From Sipunculus nudus (Eukaryota; Annelida; Sipuncula; Golfingiida; Sipunculidae): a stretch of DNA of 64,000 nucleotides. The notes under the pieces were generated by a model, which did no database searches, was not told the DNA's origin, and saw nothing but the letters and a program-made list of their open reading frames with translations. Where the stretch lies: contig CM049320.1 in assembly GCA_026874595.1 (NCBI GenBank), positions 16,130,988 to 16,194,987 on the forward strand. Reading direction: 5' to 3'. The translations under genes were made by a program, and so were the position numbers. Shown here piece by piece: positions 61,011 through 64,000 of this stretch. Numbering within the stretch: the stretch's first letter is position 1; the number at the start of each line of letters is the position of its first letter.

Positions 61011-62606
61011 CTAAACAGAAATAATAACTATTTCACAACCAAAGTAGCATTGGATATGTTGATATAATAGCCTCAAGTGATTTCAATGATAAGACATAAA
61101 GTGCAGATACATGAAAATATTAATTATATTTTATGAGGAATGCTCTAACGAATTTAATCGAAAAAGATGGTCTCCACTGTTGCAATATTATGGAGAAACT
61201 TTGTACTAAATCATTGTCTAACTGTGTATATACTTATCAAATTATAATTCTTTATACTTATATCAATATATAAACTCCGCTAATTCATGAATCAGTTCTT
61301 TCAATACTTAAAATATACCAGTGTCCCTCCTAACAAATCCTCGAGAATCTTTGCCCTAACTCTGTAATGCTGAAGCGGCTGCTGGAGGTATATTGACATT
61401 AAAAGAGCAATGCGCACTGGTAGGTATACTTTAAATTAAGAATCTGGACCACACCCATGGTACGCAATTTTATAAAATAAAATAATTGTTTTAACCTTTT
61501 AATATTTCTTGCTTGCATAAGCTTCAAATGAAGAGTTTTTCACAGTGTATCATTTCGCGTATGAAGCATATATATTTACGTGTGTACCAGGACACATCAG
61601 TGTGGTATGATCTCGCTGTCCCAGGAGTCAATTATTTCCAGATATTACAACAAAATTTCTAAAGATCAAAGAGAAAAAGGCATATGCGAGTTGGCCTTGT
61701 AAAAAGTTATAAAAAATAGGGCCTGTACATGAAAGAAGGGAATTTTCTGTTACACGATGGTTTCGTTACTATTAGTAATGACTAACTATAAGTAATGACT
61801 AACTTAGCATCATGCCTGTTTAGTGAGGTGCGCATGAGTAACTGTGTTATTATAATTAAAATAAACACCCGTTTAAAACAACTTTTCTCTGGCAGTGTAA
61901 ATTATGAAACGGTGAACTTCGAGCAGTCGTAACCCTGTGAATTAAAAATCTCAACATTTTACCATGAACCCTGCTGTCCGTATGAGGAAGACACAGCACA
62001 TTATGTTTCGGCCGGCCGGAATGATGTTTAATAATAATCATTATAAATGAACCAACATACCGAATTTATATGGTGTTCCAAGCGAAATGAAATTGCATCT
62101 GCACATGAAAGAAAACTTTCTTTGCTTCGAGGGAAAGTAAAATTAAGGTAATCACGTAATTTAACAACTTTTTGGTACTTTTCATATGTGTTGCGTATGT
62201 TTTGCGGATAGTTGCGGTCTGTGAGTGCTTTCAGTTTTTTTCATGTGATCACTCGTAAGATGCCTGATTCCAAATCGAGGATATTTTATAAGATATACAA
62301 GCGTTATACAAGGGTTACAAATTAGTTTTCAATTAATTAATCGTATTTTCTGTTTACGGTTTGGTGCAAGTAACAATAATATCTGCAAAAAATATCAACC
62401 TTAATGTATTTTTGTGTTTTATACTGTACAGTTTAATACAGAGAATGACAGTTGTTGTTATACTTTACACACTCTTACAGCCATTCGACTTGAGTAGGGA
62501 GGTATTTAAAATTAAGAATGAGCTATAATGAGCGAAACATGAAAATATCATACTATTTTGTTTTGAAATAATTAAGGATCTCCTAATGACATTTAAAATA
62601 CCTAAT

Positions 62607-62656
<50 letters not shown>

Positions 62657-63060
62657 CATATTGAATTCAATACTATGTACCAGGAATAACTTTAAATAAT
62701 GTAAGCTCATTAACAGCAGTAAAACAGTACTTACATTCGTTAGATTCGATGAGTGTTAGATCTCTTCAATGTTGCAAAACCCGGACCCGATTCTCGAAGA
62801 TATTTAATCCACGATATATTGGCATTCTCCAGTTTAAAAGTTGGACCACACCCAAGGAACGAGTAAAGTGAACTGGTATAATATGTCATGTCATTTTTGC
62901 TCTTTTTATTATAATATATAAATTCTCTCCTTTGATGAGGGCCTTGTCTGAGTCAGTTCGCAGAGTAATTTTATGGTGTGCCGTAGCATAAAGTTCACAG
63001 GAGTATATTCGTGTATTTCATGTTTCGGTACGTTGTTTTACATTGTATTAAAATTATTAC
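61011..63060. other. Upstream region of the receptor gene
   Basis: AT-rich, without a supported coding exon. A phrase GGACCACACCCANGGNACG occurs near 61,448 and 62,845, suggesting a small duplication. A minus-strand donor at 62,735 may close a 5' UTR exon of the receptor. No TATA box was identified. The stretch from 63,180 to 64,000 shows only a G-tract near 63,968. Confidence 0.5.
62609..62660. repeat. (TA)n microsatellite
   Basis: About 50 bp of TA repeat with two TACATA interruptions, in the region upstream of the receptor gene. Confidence 0.9.
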
Positions 63061-63179
63061 CTTAGACATTCTACCGTGCAGTCTGACACCGTGATGCCAT
63101 TGGGCAAGCCTTTAACTATTGTGACCGTTACTTTGAGCTTCTGACATTTTGAGGAGATTGAACCGGTAATATTCTTTAT
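63061..63179 (-). CDS. Possible orphan coding exon, 119 bp
   Basis: On the minus strand a strong acceptor (TTATTTTCTGCAG) is followed by 39 open codons reading IKNITGSISSKCQKLKVTV, then IVKGLPNGITVSDCTVECL, up to a donor AAG|GTAATA, phase 2. It has three cysteines and one NIT sequon and looks like part of a secreted or extracellular domain. It could be an upstream exon of a neighbouring or paralogous receptor, or chance. I do not recognise the family. Confidence 0.3.
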
Positions 63180-64000
63180 CTGCAGAAAATAATTAAATTA
63201 CTCATAAATGACTTTCCATACACGATATACATTATAAGTCATAAAGAAGCGGATCCAGTTTTCTTGCCCACTTATATTAACTTTAATAAAACATTAACAC
63301 CCACCTAATAACCTTATTTTAATATTTGTACTTTAGAGCATTATTTTGAATATTTTCAGGCGAGGTCCTTAATTGTTTTAAGACGGGCCAATACAATACT
63401 GGTGGTATGATGTGTATAAAAGTTGCTTTAATTACTATACACCTGTATCCTGTTTTGGACAACAGTCATCAAGATTTGCAAACATATTTCCTTTATGCCT
63501 TAAACATCTAATCACCTTCACCATCAATAGATGAAGTATTAAAATCTTTACGTTATCATAAACTACACTTCAGTCCGTCCATAGATTTATTTTAGATTTC
63601 TTGTGTACGTCTTTTGGGCGAAAGGATGCCGACAAAACCCAAACCCATACTTTCATGTATGTTGTTATTCGCATTTCATCTACATGATTTTTTAAAAAAC
63701 CACATACACTGAAATGTGTCCTGGTAAAAGCATACACCAAAATGACTTTTTCAGGGTTATTTCCACCAATAGGTGGGAATCAGGTGTGTTTTTGATACAG
63801 GGGAATGTCCAACCGAAAAATACGTTTATTTTATTTATGTAACTATCGGAGTTCAAGCGTTTGCATTAGGACAGCTGTTGTTCTTCCACAGTTGTTAAGG
63901 TCCCGTAGGTGTGGTTTTGCCGAAGGTGTGTTTTAGTTTGTTTTGATTTCTTCTGTTTTACTGCGGGAGGGGGGGGGGGATTGGTTGAAATAGGGGTGCA

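Overview
This window is metazoan nuclear DNA. It has spliced genes with GT-AG introns, long AT-rich introns, tRNA-derived SINE-like copies, several DNA transposons with inverted repeats, and a 28-kb satellite-like array. The protein families present and the CAGA/ACAA-bearing repeats suggest a lophotrochozoan, most plausibly a mollusc; the taxon is an inference. All identities below were judged by eye and no search was run.

Layout. (1) Positions 1 to about 28,130 hold no credible gene. This is a nested tandem array of 1.25-1.33 kb monomers (types A, B, longer Z, diverged D) and three near-identical larger blocks of about 8 kb that each join B, Y and Z segments. The Y segments carry a small inverted-repeat element and a 365-bp subrepeat present 1, 7 and 4 times. 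Nearly every monomer carries a CTCF-like site, two RFX/X-box-like sites, a cluster of AGGTCA half-sites, a CAGA/ACAA tract and a 30-bp hairpin. (2) 28,389-30,461 is a hAT-like element with an exact 8-bp target duplication. (3) 30,933-37,499, minus strand, holds the first four coding exons of the 5'-3' exoribonuclease XRN1 (residues 1-135, with Asp35, Asp86 and Lys93 intact). Its 5.2-kb first intron holds two SINE-like copies and a 1.4-kb inverted-repeat element related to the Y segments. The rest of XRN1 is not in the window. (4) 41,511-50,157, plus strand, is a three-coding-exon gene for a small secreted WxxW-domain protein, with a possible TATA box and 5' UTR exon upstream and a 2.2-kb transposon in its first coding intron. 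(5) 50,160-55,900 is intergenic, with a pogo-like MITE, solitary hAT-like termini next to G-tracts, and low-complexity DNA. (6) 55,926-60,946, minus strand, is a four-exon gene for an unusual seven-transmembrane receptor. A signal-peptide exon is followed by one 2.6-kb exon that encodes 45 tandem 15-residue sequon-rich repeats and a cysteine-rich segment, then two exons that encode a rhodopsin-like core. All exon phases agree and the model gives 1,180 residues. (7) 61,010-64,000 is mostly non-coding but holds one further open exon with good splice sites at 63,061-63,179.

The three genes do not form an obvious pathway: one is an mRNA-decay enzyme, one an extracellular mucin/CILP-type module, and one a cell-surface receptor. 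The most unusual items are the receptor with a coding-minisatellite ectodomain and the satellite monomer that combines three kinds of regulatory motif with a Helentron/DINE-like end.
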